Positions 1 through 8,005 of a DNA stretch of 8,380 nucleotides are shown here, piece by piece. The stretch is from Caldilineaceae bacterium. Its GTDB lineage: Bacteria; Chloroflexota; Anaerolineae; Caldilineales; Caldilineaceae. The stretch lies in assembly GCA_012032975.1 (NCBI GenBank), contig JAAUPU010000082.1, positions 1-8,380 of the forward strand, read 5' to 3'. A program made the position numbers and the translations under genes. Positions within the stretch are counted from its first letter, which is position 1. Each line of letters opens with the position of its first letter. A model generated the notes under the pieces. It worked only from the letters and a program-made list of their open reading frames with translations. It made no database searches and had not been told where the DNA came from.

Positions 1-4
1 TTGC

Positions 5-265
5 TCACATGCTCAGCCAGCAAAGATTGACAAGTGTCTCGGCAGACAGACCTTGTCGTCTGGCTACCATTCTCAAACGTTCAGCAAGTTTTTGCTCAAT
101 AGGGATCAGGACCGTACTTCCTTGCAGGCGAACTGAAAAATCGACCTCTTCGGTCTCCTCCCAGTGGTCAGCAAGGCTGTGTTCGTCCCAATAGTCGCCG
201 GCGGCTTGGAGGCTGTCAAACTCATCTGGAATCGGGTCGTTGTAGGTGCTCTTCATTTTTGTCAC
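5..265 (-). CDS. CopG/BrnA-type antitoxin of a type II toxin-antitoxin pair
   Basis: This protein of up to 86 residues resembles CopG-type antitoxins that partner BrnT-like toxins. The N-terminal half carries the FDSLQAAGDYWDEHSLADHW segment (about residues 16-35), followed by EEVDFSVRL, typical of these antitoxins. The C-terminal part (about residues 55-82: IEQKLAERLRMVARRQGLSAETLVNL) fits a short ribbon-helix-helix DNA-binding region. The family usually ends in NLWL plus a few residues; here it ends NLCWLSM, slightly altered. It would bind and neutralise the toxin and repress the shared promoter, by family knowledge. The start at 265 is GTG and shares a GTGA overlap with the stop of the upstream toxin gene, which implies translational coupling; an ATG three codons downstream (254-256) is an alternative. 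The toxin-first gene order is usual for BrnTA-like modules. Confidence 0.85.
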   Translation of the reverse strand: MTKMKSTYNDPIPDEFDSLQAAGDYWDEHSLADHWEETEEVDFSVRLQGSTVLIPIEQKLAERLRMVARRQGLSAETLVNLCWLSM

Positions 266-609
266 TTTGTACGACGGAAGCGTCGCTGCTCATGATCGTT
301 CATGTCTCTGGCGCTGATTACCAGCGCAATGTCAGTCGGTTTTCGGATAAAAAATACAATCAGATACCGTCCGGCATCGGTCTGCCCAAGGGCAGAGTAG
401 AGATGTTCTCCTTGCACCCGGCCCCGTTGAATCCGACGAAAGCGCGCATGGCCGGAAAGCACTTCCTCGACTTCATGTATTTCGACTTGATGCTTATCAA
501 TCAGTTTATCTATGATGGCTGGTAGCCAGTAGATGCCGGTAATCTGCAAGAATGCAACATCCAGTTTCAAGGAGGAGGATAATTTCTTCCCGATTATAGC
601 CTGTGGCAA
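262..609 (-). CDS. BrnT-like toxin (type II toxin-antitoxin, RelE-fold RNase family)
   Basis: The central and C-terminal region matches BrnT-like toxins: a DKHQVEIHEVEEVL helix (about residues 38-51), then GEHLYSALGQTDAGRYLIVFF beta strands (about 67-87) and the terminal ALVISARDMNDHEQRRF motif, corresponding to the family's ISAR-aM--ER--Y ending. The family members are small ribonucleases that inhibit translation; that activity is inferred here. The terminal motif has HEQRRF where many relatives have ERRRY. The start is uncertain. The longest frame begins at a TTG at 609 with no good ribosome binding site, and the first 25 or so residues do not look like the family, so a TTG or other weak start nearer residue 21 is possible. 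The gene overlaps the antitoxin gene by four bases and lies divergent to the tautomerase gene, 45 bp away. Confidence 0.82.
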   Translation of the reverse strand: MPQAIIGKKLSSSLKLDVAFLQITGIYWLPAIIDKLIDKHQVEIHEVEEVLSGHARFRRIQRGRVQGEHLYSALGQTDAGRYLIVFFIRKPTDIALVISARDMNDHEQRRFRRTK

Positions 610-654
610 CGCGAAAGTCTACACAAAGAATCGAGGGGATTGATTAGGATAGCC

Positions 655-1044
655 ATGAGCCAGATAAAAGTATTTGGGTTGCGCCAGCGGCTGGAGCCGA
701 TCAAACGTGAACTGTCCGATGTGATCCATCGCTGCGTTGTGGATGCGCTGGCCTTCCCACAGGATAAACGAGCGCACCGCTTCTTTCCGCTGGAGCGTGA
801 GGACTTTTTCTACCCTGACGGACGCAGCGACGCGTACACGATCATCGAAATCAGCATGATTGAGGGACGCACCGTCGCGACCAAGAAGAGACTCGTGGGC
901 ATGTTGTTTGAGCGTATCAACGACCAGTTGGCCATCGCGCCAACTGACCTGGAAATCTGTATCCTCGAAAGTCCGGCGTATAACTGGGGTTTTCGCGGGA
1001 TGCACGGTGACGAAGTTCAATTGAACTACGAGATCAAGATCTGA
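655..1044 (+). CDS. Tautomerase family protein (4-oxalocrotonate tautomerase superfamily)
   Basis: The 129-residue product resembles the longer single-chain members of the tautomerase superfamily (Tautomerase_2 type). Recognisable blocks are MSQIKVFGLR at the N-terminus, LSDVIHRCVVDALAFPQDKR (about residues 20-39), HRFFPLEREDFFYP, the YTIIEISMIEGRTVATKK block (about 60-77) and the C-terminal NWGFRGMHGDEVQLNY. The superfamily normally uses an N-terminal proline as catalytic base. Here residue 2 is serine, as I recall for this subgroup, so substrate and activity cannot be named. The ATG at 655 was chosen because AGGA at 646-649 sits five bases upstream; a TTG at 640 is an alternative that adds five residues. 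The stop overlaps the strong ribosome binding site of trpS, so the two genes are probably co-transcribed. Confidence 0.85.
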   Translation: MSQIKVFGLRQRLEPIKRELSDVIHRCVVDALAFPQDKRAHRFFPLEREDFFYPDGRSDAYTIIEISMIEGRTVATKKRLVGMLFERINDQLAIAPTDLEICILESPAYNWGFRGMHGDEVQLNYEIKI

Positions 1045-1054
1045 GGAGGAGAAC

Positions 1055-2100
<1,046 letters not shown>

Positions 2101-2107
<7 letters not shown>

Positions 2108-2177
2108 CGGGATGACGGGATGACAAGATAATAGGCTAACGCGGATTCATTCCGTCACCCCTGCATCCCGTCATCCC
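2101..2177. repeat. Inverted arrays of an 8-bp GGGATGAC unit; possible hairpin after trpS
   Basis: Three head-to-tail copies of GGGATGAC occupy 2101-2124 and begin within the last codons of trpS. An inverted, slightly degenerate array (CGTCACCC, CTGCATCC, CGTCATCC) occupies about 2153-2176. Positions 2101-2124 pair with 2154-2177 with three mismatches, including an uninterrupted 11-bp outer stem (2101-2111 with 2167-2177), around a 29-base loop. No T-run follows, so this is not a textbook intrinsic terminator. It could end transcription weakly, stabilise the trpS message, or be a dispersed intergenic repeat. Confidence 0.8.
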
Positions 2178-2221
2178 TGCATAGCTCAATCAACAAGCGG
2201 CTAGAGAAGCGGAGCAGCAGA

Positions 2222-2788
2222 ATGATCGCGGTAATAGACAACTACGATAGTTTCACCTACAATCTAGTCCAGTTTTTGGGCGAGATCGGCGCACAGGATA
2301 TTCGCGTTTGGCGCAATGACCAGATCGATGTGGAAGAGCTGGCCGAACTGGCGCCAAGCCACATCGTGATCAGCCCCGGGCCGGGCACACCGGAGAAGGA
2401 CAGCGGCATCAGCAACGATGTGATCCGCACACTGGGCGAGCGAACGCCGGTGCTGGGCGTCTGCTTGGGTCAGCAGTGCATCGGCCATGTCTTTGGCGGG
2501 CGTGTGATCCGCGCCCCGCGGCTGATGCATGGCAAGGTCAGCCCGGTCATCCACGACGGCGCGGGCATCTTGCACGGCATTCCAAGCCCATTCACCGCCA
2601 CCCGCTATCACAGCCTGATCGTGGAAGAGCCGCTGCCCGATGTGCTGGAAGCGACTGCGCACACGGCGGAAGGCGAGTTGATGGGGCTGCGCCACAAGAG
2701 CTTTCCCATCTTCGGCGTCCAGTTTCACCCCGAGAGCATCCTGACCGAATCGGGCAAAGATCTGCTGGCCAATTTCCTGAAGGTGTAG
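2222..2788 (+). CDS. trpG: Anthranilate synthase component II (glutamine amidotransferase)
   Basis: The 188-residue class I glutamine amidotransferase hydrolyses glutamine and passes ammonia to TrpE, which converts chorismate to anthranilate, the first committed step of tryptophan synthesis. It starts with the typical IDNYDSFTYNLVQFLGE. It has the oxyanion-region SPGPGTP at residues 51-57, the nucleophile Cys81 in GVCLGQQ, and the catalytic pair His169 and Glu171 in QFHPES. Length is normal for TrpG/PabA. GGAG at 2211-2214 lies seven bases before the ATG. The context with trpD, trpC and trpF supports TrpG, but such subunits can also serve PabB in folate synthesis, and no trpE or pabB is in the window to decide. 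The TAG stop is in the same frame as the next gene, whose start lies six bases downstream. Confidence 0.95.
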   Translation: MIAVIDNYDSFTYNLVQFLGEIGAQDIRVWRNDQIDVEELAELAPSHIVISPGPGTPEKDSGISNDVIRTLGERTPVLGVCLGQQCIGHVFGGRVIRAPRLMHGKVSPVIHDGAGILHGIPSPFTATRYHSLIVEEPLPDVLEATAHTAEGELMGLRHKSFPIFGVQFHPESILTESGKDLLANFLKV

Positions 2789-2794
2789 CAACGG

Positions 2795-3824
2795 TTGAAC
2801 ATCGACGACAGCGTCCTTGGCTATCTGCGTGAAGCGCCGACCAGCGGCTTCGTCCAGCAGGAAGTCGCATTGCTTGACCATTGGCAAGGTGCGGACAACC
2901 TGCTCTGGCGGGTAGACTCCCCTGGTGGAGAAGCGGTGCTCAAGCTTTATCTGGATGCGGGGCAGGCGCGCAGCCGCCGCCAGTTCGACGGCCATGCCGC
3001 GTTTGCGCCGTCCGGCCTGGCGCCAGAAGCGCTTTGGGTGGACCGCTATCCCGAAGGCCTCTCGCGTCAGGTGCTGGTCTATCGTTGGCTGCCGGGCGAA
3101 GCGCTGGATCTGGCGAGAGAGCAAGATCGTTCGGCATTGGCCCAGGCCGTGGGGCAAGTCCATGCCAGCGACCCAAACGCGGTACGTTCGCTTCTGTCCG
3201 CACCCGGTCAATCTGGCCACCTTCTGGCGTCTGTTGTCGGCCAGCATCGCCAAATTGGGCCAGAGACTGTTGGAAGCCGAGCTTCCAGCGGCCATGTCCC
3301 TGGGCTTTGCGAAGCTGGCCGATGCGGCAGAGAGCACAGCCCGTGACCTCTTGCCGGATTGGGAAGAGACCGCGCCGACGCCGGTTCACGGCGATTTGCG
3401 CGCAGAGAACTGCCTCACCTCCTTTGGCCAGGTGGGTCTGCTGGATTGGGAGATGTTTGGGCTTGGCGATCCGGCGCTGGATGCCGCCACTTTCCTGCAT
3501 TGGAACGGCCAGCTTGTGACGGGAGAAGGGGCCGACAGTTGGTTGGACATTTACCTGACCAGCTTCGATCATCCCGGCATGGAAACGCGGATCGCACTCT
3601 ACCGCTGCTTGCTGCCGTTGCGCGACCTTTGCTTCCTGCTCGACGGAGTCATCAGATGGCGGCAGATGCCAGCTTCGGCGGATGCGGTCGGTGACAACCT
3701 GGCGTATCTACAGGCCACGCTGACCGCTGCATGGCAACGCGCAGCCGCCGCCCTGGGCGTGCAGGACGAGCAACTCGACGCGACCGTCTACAGCCTGTTC
3801 GACCTACGGACCGAGCAGCGATGA
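2795..3824 (+). CDS. APH/choline-kinase-like phosphotransferase, frameshifted as read
   Basis: This belongs to the aminoglycoside phosphotransferase-like kinase superfamily, which transfers phosphate from ATP to small hydroxylated molecules. The substrate is unknown. The first part (2795 to about 3200) carries the N-lobe with ALLDHWQGADNLLWRV and the ATP-binding lysine in AVLKLYL (Lys50). The C-lobe continues in the +1 frame with the catalytic loop HGDLRAEN (His198 by corrected numbering) and the metal-binding LLDWE (Asp217) followed by GDPALD. Removing one C from the CCC at 3203-3205 restores one 342-residue reading frame with all kinase motifs, so a sequencing indel or very recent mutation is likely. 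The start is a TTG at 2795. An in-frame TAG nine bases upstream rules out anything much longer, and a weak AAGG precedes it. The gene sits between trpG and trpD. A resistance role has no support. Confidence 0.85.
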
Positions 3825-3889
3825 CCCAGTTCATAGGGCTGCACACGCGGCCGATGCTGCCCACGTACCACTCGACGAGGAGACCATGA
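3821..3889 (+). CDS. Possible 22-residue coupled mini-ORF between the kinase gene and trpD
   Basis: An ATG at 3821 overlaps the kinase stop (ATGA). The frame it opens, of 22 codons, closes with a TGA at 3887-3889 that overlaps the trpD start region in the same way. The predicted peptide begins MTQFIGLHTRP and has no tryptophan, so it is not a classical trp attenuator peptide. No ribosome binding site of its own is obvious. It may simply carry ribosomes from the kinase gene into trpD, or be chance. Confidence 0.3.
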   Translation: MTQFIGLHTRPMLPTYHSTRRP

Positions 3890-4937
3890 TGACCGACGCT
3901 GCACTACAATTCGCCATCCACGAACTCTTTCAGGCCCACGATCTGACCGCGGATCAGGCAGACGCAGCCATGACCGAGATCATGCAAGGCTCGGCCAGTG
4001 ATGTGCAGATCAGCGCATTCTTGGCCGCACTGCGCACCAAGGGCGAAACCGTCGATGAGATCACCGGCTGCGCCCGCGCGATGACGCGCAGCGCAGTCCA
4101 GGTGGCTGCGAATCTTGGCAACGCTCCGTTGGTAGACATTGTCGGCACCGGCGGTGATGGCACAAAGAAGTTCAATATCAGCACGATCGCCGCGTTTGTA
4201 GTTGCCGGCGCGGACGTCAAGGTGGCCAAGCATGGCAACCGCTCCAACCAACGCGCCGGCAGCGCCGATGTGTTGGAAGCGCTCGGCGCGACCTTGCAGA
4301 CGACCGCGGAGCAGGCCGCCGAGTGCATCGAAGAGGTGGGGATCGCGTTCCTCTTTGCGCCAGCCTATCACCCGGCCATGCGCTTTGCCATCGGTCCCCG
4401 CCGCGAACTGCGCGAGCGCACGATCTTCAACATTCTCGGCCCTCTCACAAACCCGGCCAGCCCAACCCAAATGCTCGTCGGCGTCTTCTCGACCGACCTG
4501 ACCGAACCGCTGGCCCACGTGTTGGGAAACATGGGTCGCTCGTCGGCCTATGTCGTCCACGGTCTGTATGAGACCGGCCAGGGATTGGACGAATTGACCA
4601 CAACCGGCAAGAGCCGCATCAGCCACCTACGCGATGGCAACGTCAACACCTTCGAGTTCGACCCGACCGATCTTGGCTTCTCTGCCGCCTCGCTAACGGA
4701 CATGCAGGGTGCGCGCCAGCAGAAAATGCGGCCATCGCCACCGCCATCCTCGACGGAACGCTGCACGGTCCCAAACGCGACGTGGTGCTGCTCAACGCCG
4801 CGGCCGCGCTCAGCACCGAGAGCGGCAACATCGAGAGCGGTCTTGACGCCGCCCGCCGCAGCCTGGACAGCGGCGCAGCGCTGAATGTGTTGGGGCGGTT
4901 TGTGGCGAAGACGAAGAGCTTTGGGGATTCAGAGTAG
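3886..4937 (+). CDS. trpD: Anthranilate phosphoribosyltransferase, frameshifted near the C-terminus
   Basis: TrpD joins anthranilate to phosphoribosyl pyrophosphate, giving phosphoribosyl anthranilate in tryptophan synthesis. The frame from 3886 shows the helical N-terminal domain, then DIVGTGGDGTKKFNIST (glycine-rich PRPP-binding loop), KHGNRS, GSADVLEALG, and GPRRELRERTIFNILGPLTNP. In the KHGN loop the sequence runs NRSNQRAGSAD, where most TrpD proteins have NRAxSSKxGSAD. After about 4711 the native C-terminus (NAAIATAILDGTLHGP, LLNAAAAL, ESGLDAARRSLDSGAA) continues one frame back and ends with TAG at 4935-4937. One extra A in the AAAA at 4723-4726 would restore a single protein of about 350 residues, close to family length. 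AGGAG at 3878-3882 is three bases from the first ATG and six from the second (3889), so the second may be the true start. Confidence 0.92.
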
Positions 4938-4958
4938 CAGGGTTTTGGAGTGTTGAGG

Positions 4959-5189
4959 ATGCCCGACGGAAAGCGGTTGGTTCGCCATCATCCTGAATGG
5001 GAGATCTATCGCCATACATTTGATGCGTCAACGGTGATCTTCGCCTTGAGCGAGCAATTTCCTTTGAACGAACGAAATTCTCTGGCCGACCGAATTAGGC
5101 GTTCATCGCGCTCTGTTTGTCTGATGGAGAAACCCTCGAACCCAAACGCCCAAAAACCCCACCACCCAAACAACCAGAAAAAATCATGA
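4959..5189 (+). pseudogene. N-terminal remnant of a four-helix-bundle (S23-like) protein
   Basis: From the ATG at 4959 the frame reads WEIYRHTFDAS, IFALSEQFPLNERNSLADRIRRSSRSVC, a clear match to the first helices of the four-helix-bundle proteins related to those encoded in 23S rRNA intervening sequences. After the cysteine (about 5120) the family sequence, normally continuing ANIAEAWRKR, stops abruptly and gives way to a Pro/Asn/Lys-rich tail encoded by a low-complexity C-rich tract. The TGA at 5187-5189 overlaps the trpC ATG. About half of the family domain is missing in every frame, so this is probably a truncated gene left between trpD and trpC. The function of intact members is not known. 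Confidence 0.65.
5133..5167. repeat. Degenerate 8-bp C-run repeat; G-quadruplex-capable minus strand
   Basis: Runs of at least three C begin at 5133, 5141, 5149, 5157 and 5165, an exact 8-bp period with units like ACCCAAAC. On the minus strand this gives five runs of three or more G separated by four or five bases, which fits the usual intramolecular G-quadruplex pattern. The tract ends 18 bases before the trpC start codon, on the template strand of the trp cluster. It begins at the breakpoint of the truncated four-helix-bundle gene. Confidence 0.7.
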
Positions 5190-6031
5190 AACACTCAAAA
5201 CTCGATATCACCAAGCACAAGGGCAAGGTTCTCGACGAGATCATGGCCCACAAACGCGTCGAGGTGCCCAAGCAGATGGAGCGGGTTCCCCTCAGCGACG
5301 TCAAGGCCTTCGCCACGTTGACGCCGCCCGCGCTGGACTTTGCCGCTGCCTTGACCGCGCAACCCGGCGCCAGCCTGATCGCCGAGGTTAAGCGCGCCAG
5401 CCCGTCCAAAGGGTTGATCGCGCGTGACTGGGATCCGCCGCGGATCGGCGAGACCTACGTGCGCAACGGCGCCGCAGCCATTTCCTGCCTGACCGACAGT
5501 CGCTTTTTTCAAGGGGAGCTGGCCTACCTGACCGCCATCGCCGAACGTCTGCGGTCGTTGCAAATGTCCGCGCCGATCCTGCGCAAGGACTTCATCTACC
5601 ACGAGTATCAGGTCTACGAAGCGCGCATGGCTGGCGCCGACGCGCTGCTGCTGATCGTCGCCGTGCTCAGCGATAAAGAGCTGCGTCAACTGCTCAGTTT
5701 GACCCATGAATGCGGGATGCAGGCGCTGATCGAAGTCCACGACGACGAGGAACTGGATCGCGCGCTGGCCGTGGATGCGCGCGTGCTCGGCGTCAACAAC
5801 CGCAACCTCAAGACCTTCGAGGTCGATATCGAAAACACGGCGCGCTTGCGCGCCCAGATCCCCGCGGGCAAGGTCGTCGTCGGCGAGAGCGGCATCCGCA
5901 ACACCGACGATGTGCGTCGTATGGCCGAGATGGGCTGCGACGCGATCTTGGTGGGTGAATCCTTTTGCAAGCTACGCCAGGAAAAACGCGGGGCCAGCGT
6001 GGCCGAGTTTGTGGAAGCCGGGCGCCTGTGA
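5186..6031 (+). CDS. trpC: Indole-3-glycerol phosphate synthase
   Basis: TrpC closes the ring of carboxyphenylaminodeoxyribulose phosphate (CdRP), with loss of CO2, to give indole-3-glycerol phosphate. The TIM-barrel motifs are present in order: LIAEVKRASPSKG with Glu67 and the substrate-binding Lys69, ISCLTDSRFFQG, LRKDFIYHEYQVYEA with the probable catalytic Lys134, ALIEVHDDEEL with Glu183, LGVNNRNLKTF, and VVGESGI with Glu234 and Ser235, then AILVGESF. The ATG at 5186 gives 281 residues, slightly longer than the usual 255-270. The frame stays open upstream to a TTG at 5117, but that extension is only repeat-derived lysine/proline-rich sequence. No strong ribosome binding site precedes 5186; a downstream ATG is conceivable. 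The gene reads through intact and its TGA forms a GTGA overlap with the HAD gene. Confidence 0.95.
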   Translation: MKHSKLDITKHKGKVLDEIMAHKRVEVPKQMERVPLSDVKAFATLTPPALDFAAALTAQPGASLIAEVKRASPSKGLIARDWDPPRIGETYVRNGAAAISCLTDSRFFQGELAYLTAIAERLRSLQMSAPILRKDFIYHEYQVYEARMAGADALLLIVAVLSDKELRQLLSLTHECGMQALIEVHDDEELDRALAVDARVLGVNNRNLKTFEVDIENTARLRAQIPAGKVVVGESGIRNTDDVRRMAEMGCDAILVGESFCKLRQEKRGASVAEFVEAGRL

Positions 6032-6761
6032 TCCGTTCTGAACTGAACACTGTTCTTTTCGATCTCGACGGCACCATCGTCGAGCACAGCCATGCGGTTC
6101 TGCCGCCGCTGCTGGCCGAATGGGGCTACCCCAGGCTGCCCGACGAGGTCAAGAGCGCCTTTGGCATCGAGATCCACTGGTTCTATGAACATGTGCTCGC
6201 TGCCGAAGAACAGGGTTGGGTGCCCGAGCTTTATCGACAGCTTTATGCCCGCGTGCTGCACAGGATGGGGATTCCAGATAGCGATGGCAGCCGCGTACGC
6301 GCCATCGGTGATTTCTATGAAACCCATCCCGTGCCGCCTCTCTTCAACGACGTGCGTCCGGTGCTCTTCCAGTTGACCGCCCAAAATTGGCGGCTGGGGA
6401 TGATCACCCAGCGCGGGCGCGCTGGGGTAGACCGGTTTCTCGACGAACACGGTTTGACGACCCTCTTCAACGTGGTGATCGCTGGCGACGATGGCCACGG
6501 TCGCAAGCCCACCGTCCACCCTTTCCAGGCCGCGTTCGTCAGCCCTCGGAGGTGTCGGCCCATCAGGCCGTCTACGTTGGCGACCGCATCGACGACGACT
6601 GCGAAGGCGCAACCGCGGCAGGTCTGACAGCCTTCCTCATCGACCGTGACGCGGCCCATGCGCAGACGGCAAGCGAGCGCGCCGACTTCACCTACCTAAG
6701 CAACATGGCCGAATTGCTCCACCACTTGCCGAAAGTACCCGCGCATGGCGGAGGCTCATGA
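6028..6761 (+). CDS. HAD-family phosphatase (phosphoglycolate phosphatase-like), frameshifted as read
   Basis: This is a haloacid dehalogenase superfamily hydrolase with a helical cap, resembling Gph-type small-molecule phosphatases. Motif I is LFDLDGT with nucleophile Asp12 and Asp14. Motif II is the Thr127 in MITQRGRAG, motif III is Lys160 in GRKPTVHPF, and motif IV is VGDRIDDD around Asp186-Asp191 by corrected numbering. Motifs I-III lie in one frame and motif IV one frame back. The break lies near 6531-6545, and one added T in the TT at 6535-6536 restores a protein of about 244 residues. The start is GTG at 6028 inside the trpC stop (GTGA), and the stop overlaps the trpF ATG (ATGA), so it is tightly coupled on both sides. 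The substrate is unknown. Confidence 0.88.
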
Positions 6762-7431
6762 ACGAAGTACGCGTCAAGATCTGCGGACTCACCAATTTGG
6801 AAGATGCCCAAGCAGCAGTGGAGGCTGGCACCGATTTTCTGGGCTTCATTCTTGTGCCGGAGTCGCCGCGTTATGTCTCGCCAGAGCGGGTTGCTGAGAT
6901 TCTGGCTGCACTCGACGCGCGGCCAGGCGCGGCAGGCCAAATGCAGCTAAGACGGTCGGCGTCTTTGTCAACGAGCCGCTCGACCGCATACGCGAACTTC
7001 TGGACCTCACCGGGCTTGACCTGGCGCAACTGCATGGCGATGAATCGCCGCAAATGCTGGTACAGTTGGCCAGGCGAAGCTACAAAGCGCTCCGCCCGCG
7101 GAGCAACGCGCAGGCTATCGAGGGCGCCGCACGCTATGCGCCGCATGACCTTCCGTTGGATTGCCCCGGACTCCTCCTCGACGCCTATGATCCACAAGCC
7201 TATGGCGGCACGGGCAAACTGGCAGACTGGCAGACCGCGGCCCAGCTTGCCAGGACGCATCCGGGTTTGATGCTCGCTGGCGGGTTAACTCCAGAGAACG
7301 TGGCGGCTGCCGTGCGTTCTGTCCGGCCTTGGGGTGTGGATGTGGCCAGCGGCGTCGAGCGTGCGCCCGGCCAAAAAGAACACGCCGCGATCCGGGCATT
7401 CATCGCGGAGGCAAAGCAAGCAGCGATCTGA
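6758..7431 (+). CDS. trpF: Phosphoribosylanthranilate isomerase, frameshifted as read
   Basis: TrpF performs the Amadori rearrangement of phosphoribosylanthranilate to CdRP, the step between TrpD and TrpC. The protein starts MNEVRVKICGLTNLEDA, with the general-base cysteine at residue 9, and continues to DFLGFILVPESPRYVSPE. Near 6935-6949 the frame slips back by one, after which the family sequence continues: KTVGVFVNEPL, DLAQLHGDES, LLLDAYD with the general-acid Asp142, YGGTGK, LAGGLTPENV and GVDVASGVE. Adding one A to the AAA at 6939-6941 would give a single protein of about 224 residues, normal for TrpF. The ATG forms an ATGA overlap with the HAD gene stop, consistent with one polycistronic message. 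This is the last trp gene in the window; a hairpin lies about 160 bp downstream. Confidence 0.92.
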
Positions 7432-7563
7432 CGCGCAACCGGCGTGGCGTCGGTTCGATGGCCTAAAATTGAATTGGCATTGGGGCCTGTTCAGACGGCT
7501 GGAAAGGCCTTTGACATCCCACCACTCACGTATGGCTGATCCTGTGAAAGAATCCCTCATCTC

Positions 7564-7607
7564 GTAGGGGCGCCCGTTGATTCGCCCGTCCCCCAGCCTG
7601 TAGGGGG
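7564..7607. repeat. GTAGGGG direct repeat with internal palindromes
   Basis: GTAGGGG occurs at 7564-7570 and 7600-7606, separated by GGGCGCCC-type palindromic sequence (7568-7575) and CGCCCGTCCCCC (7583-7594). This composition, in a non-coding gap of 216 bp after trpF, resembles short dispersed intergenic repeats I associate with Chloroflexota and Cyanobacteria genomes. Only one copy is in the window, so family membership is not shown. Confidence 0.5.
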
Positions 7608-7620
7608 ATTCAAAATCTTT
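7588..7620 (+). terminator. Possible intrinsic terminator after trpF
   Basis: GTCCCCC at 7588-7594 pairs with GGGGGAT at 7603-7609 (five G-C pairs, one A-T and one G-T) around the 8-base loop AGCCTGTA. The following ATTCAAAATCTTT is only partly T-rich and the T-run comes late, so termination is possible but not certain. It lies between trpF and the TIGR04076 gene, where the end of the trp transcript would be expected. Confidence 0.4.
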
Positions 7621-7647
7621 AAGCGGCCTACACACCCACGAACGCGC

Positions 7648-7993
7648 ATGACAGCAAACGATACATTTGAACTCTACGACCTGCGTATTGAGGTCGAGTC
7701 TATCGAAGGCAACTGCACCTGCAACATGAGTGTCGGCGACTGTTTCTATCTGGCCGGCGGCAAGCTCTCGTTGCCCGACGGCGCTGACTTCTGCCTCTAT
7801 GCTTTGCAGGCCACCATCCCGCTTCTGCCTGCCAAGCAGCGCCTCAACCATCCCGCCGACTGGATGGAGACCGACAGCCGCGTGATCTGCCCGGACCCTG
7901 CCTGCCGCCTGACCATGCGCATCGACCGCATCTCCCGGCGCACGCTGCGCCCACGACGACGTCAGCCCGATCCCCTGGGAAGACGTGGAATAA
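7648..7993 (+). CDS. TIGR04076 family protein of unknown function, frameshifted near the end
   Basis: The product resembles TIGR04076, a family of small cysteine-containing proteins with no established function. Visible features are YDLRIEVESIEGNC (about residues 10-23), VGDCFYL (29-35), a central ALQATIPLLPAKQR block, and CPDPAC at residues 81-86. Cys23, Cys25, Cys32, Cys81 and Cys86 might bind metal, which is inference. The frame from 7648 runs on to 8049 with an arginine-rich, unconvincing tail. Dropping one C from the CCC at 7950-7952 leads instead to HDDVSPIPWEDVE and a TAA at 7991-7993, giving about 114 residues and a more natural end. The ATG lacks a clear ribosome binding site. It is probably transcribed separately from the trp genes. 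Confidence 0.75.
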
Positions 7994-8005
7994 GCTGGGC
8001 GAGCG

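Noticed and set aside
2108..2221. trp attenuator or leader peptide upstream of trpG
   Set aside because: No short ORF with tandem Trp codons and no hairpin followed by a T-run; the only structure is the 8-bp repeat hairpin.
2264..3337. Long minus-strand open frame across trpG and the kinase
   Set aside because: Antisense shadow in GC-rich coding DNA; no recognisable motifs, and the plus strand carries clear enzyme motifs.
2795..3824. Aminoglycoside resistance gene
   Set aside because: It has the general APH-like kinase fold motifs only; the trp cluster context and superfamily breadth give no support for an antibiotic substrate.
7564..7620. CRISPR array or riboswitch in the trpF downstream gap
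   Set aside because: Only two 7-bp GTAGGGG copies with no regular repeat-spacer structure, and no recognisable riboswitch architecture.
3165..7993. Programmed ribosomal frameshifting in the kinase, trpD, HAD, trpF or TIGR04076 genes
   Set aside because: The shifts go in both directions, lie at unrelated short runs without typical slippery heptamers, and affect families not known for programmed shifts. Indel error or mutation is simpler.
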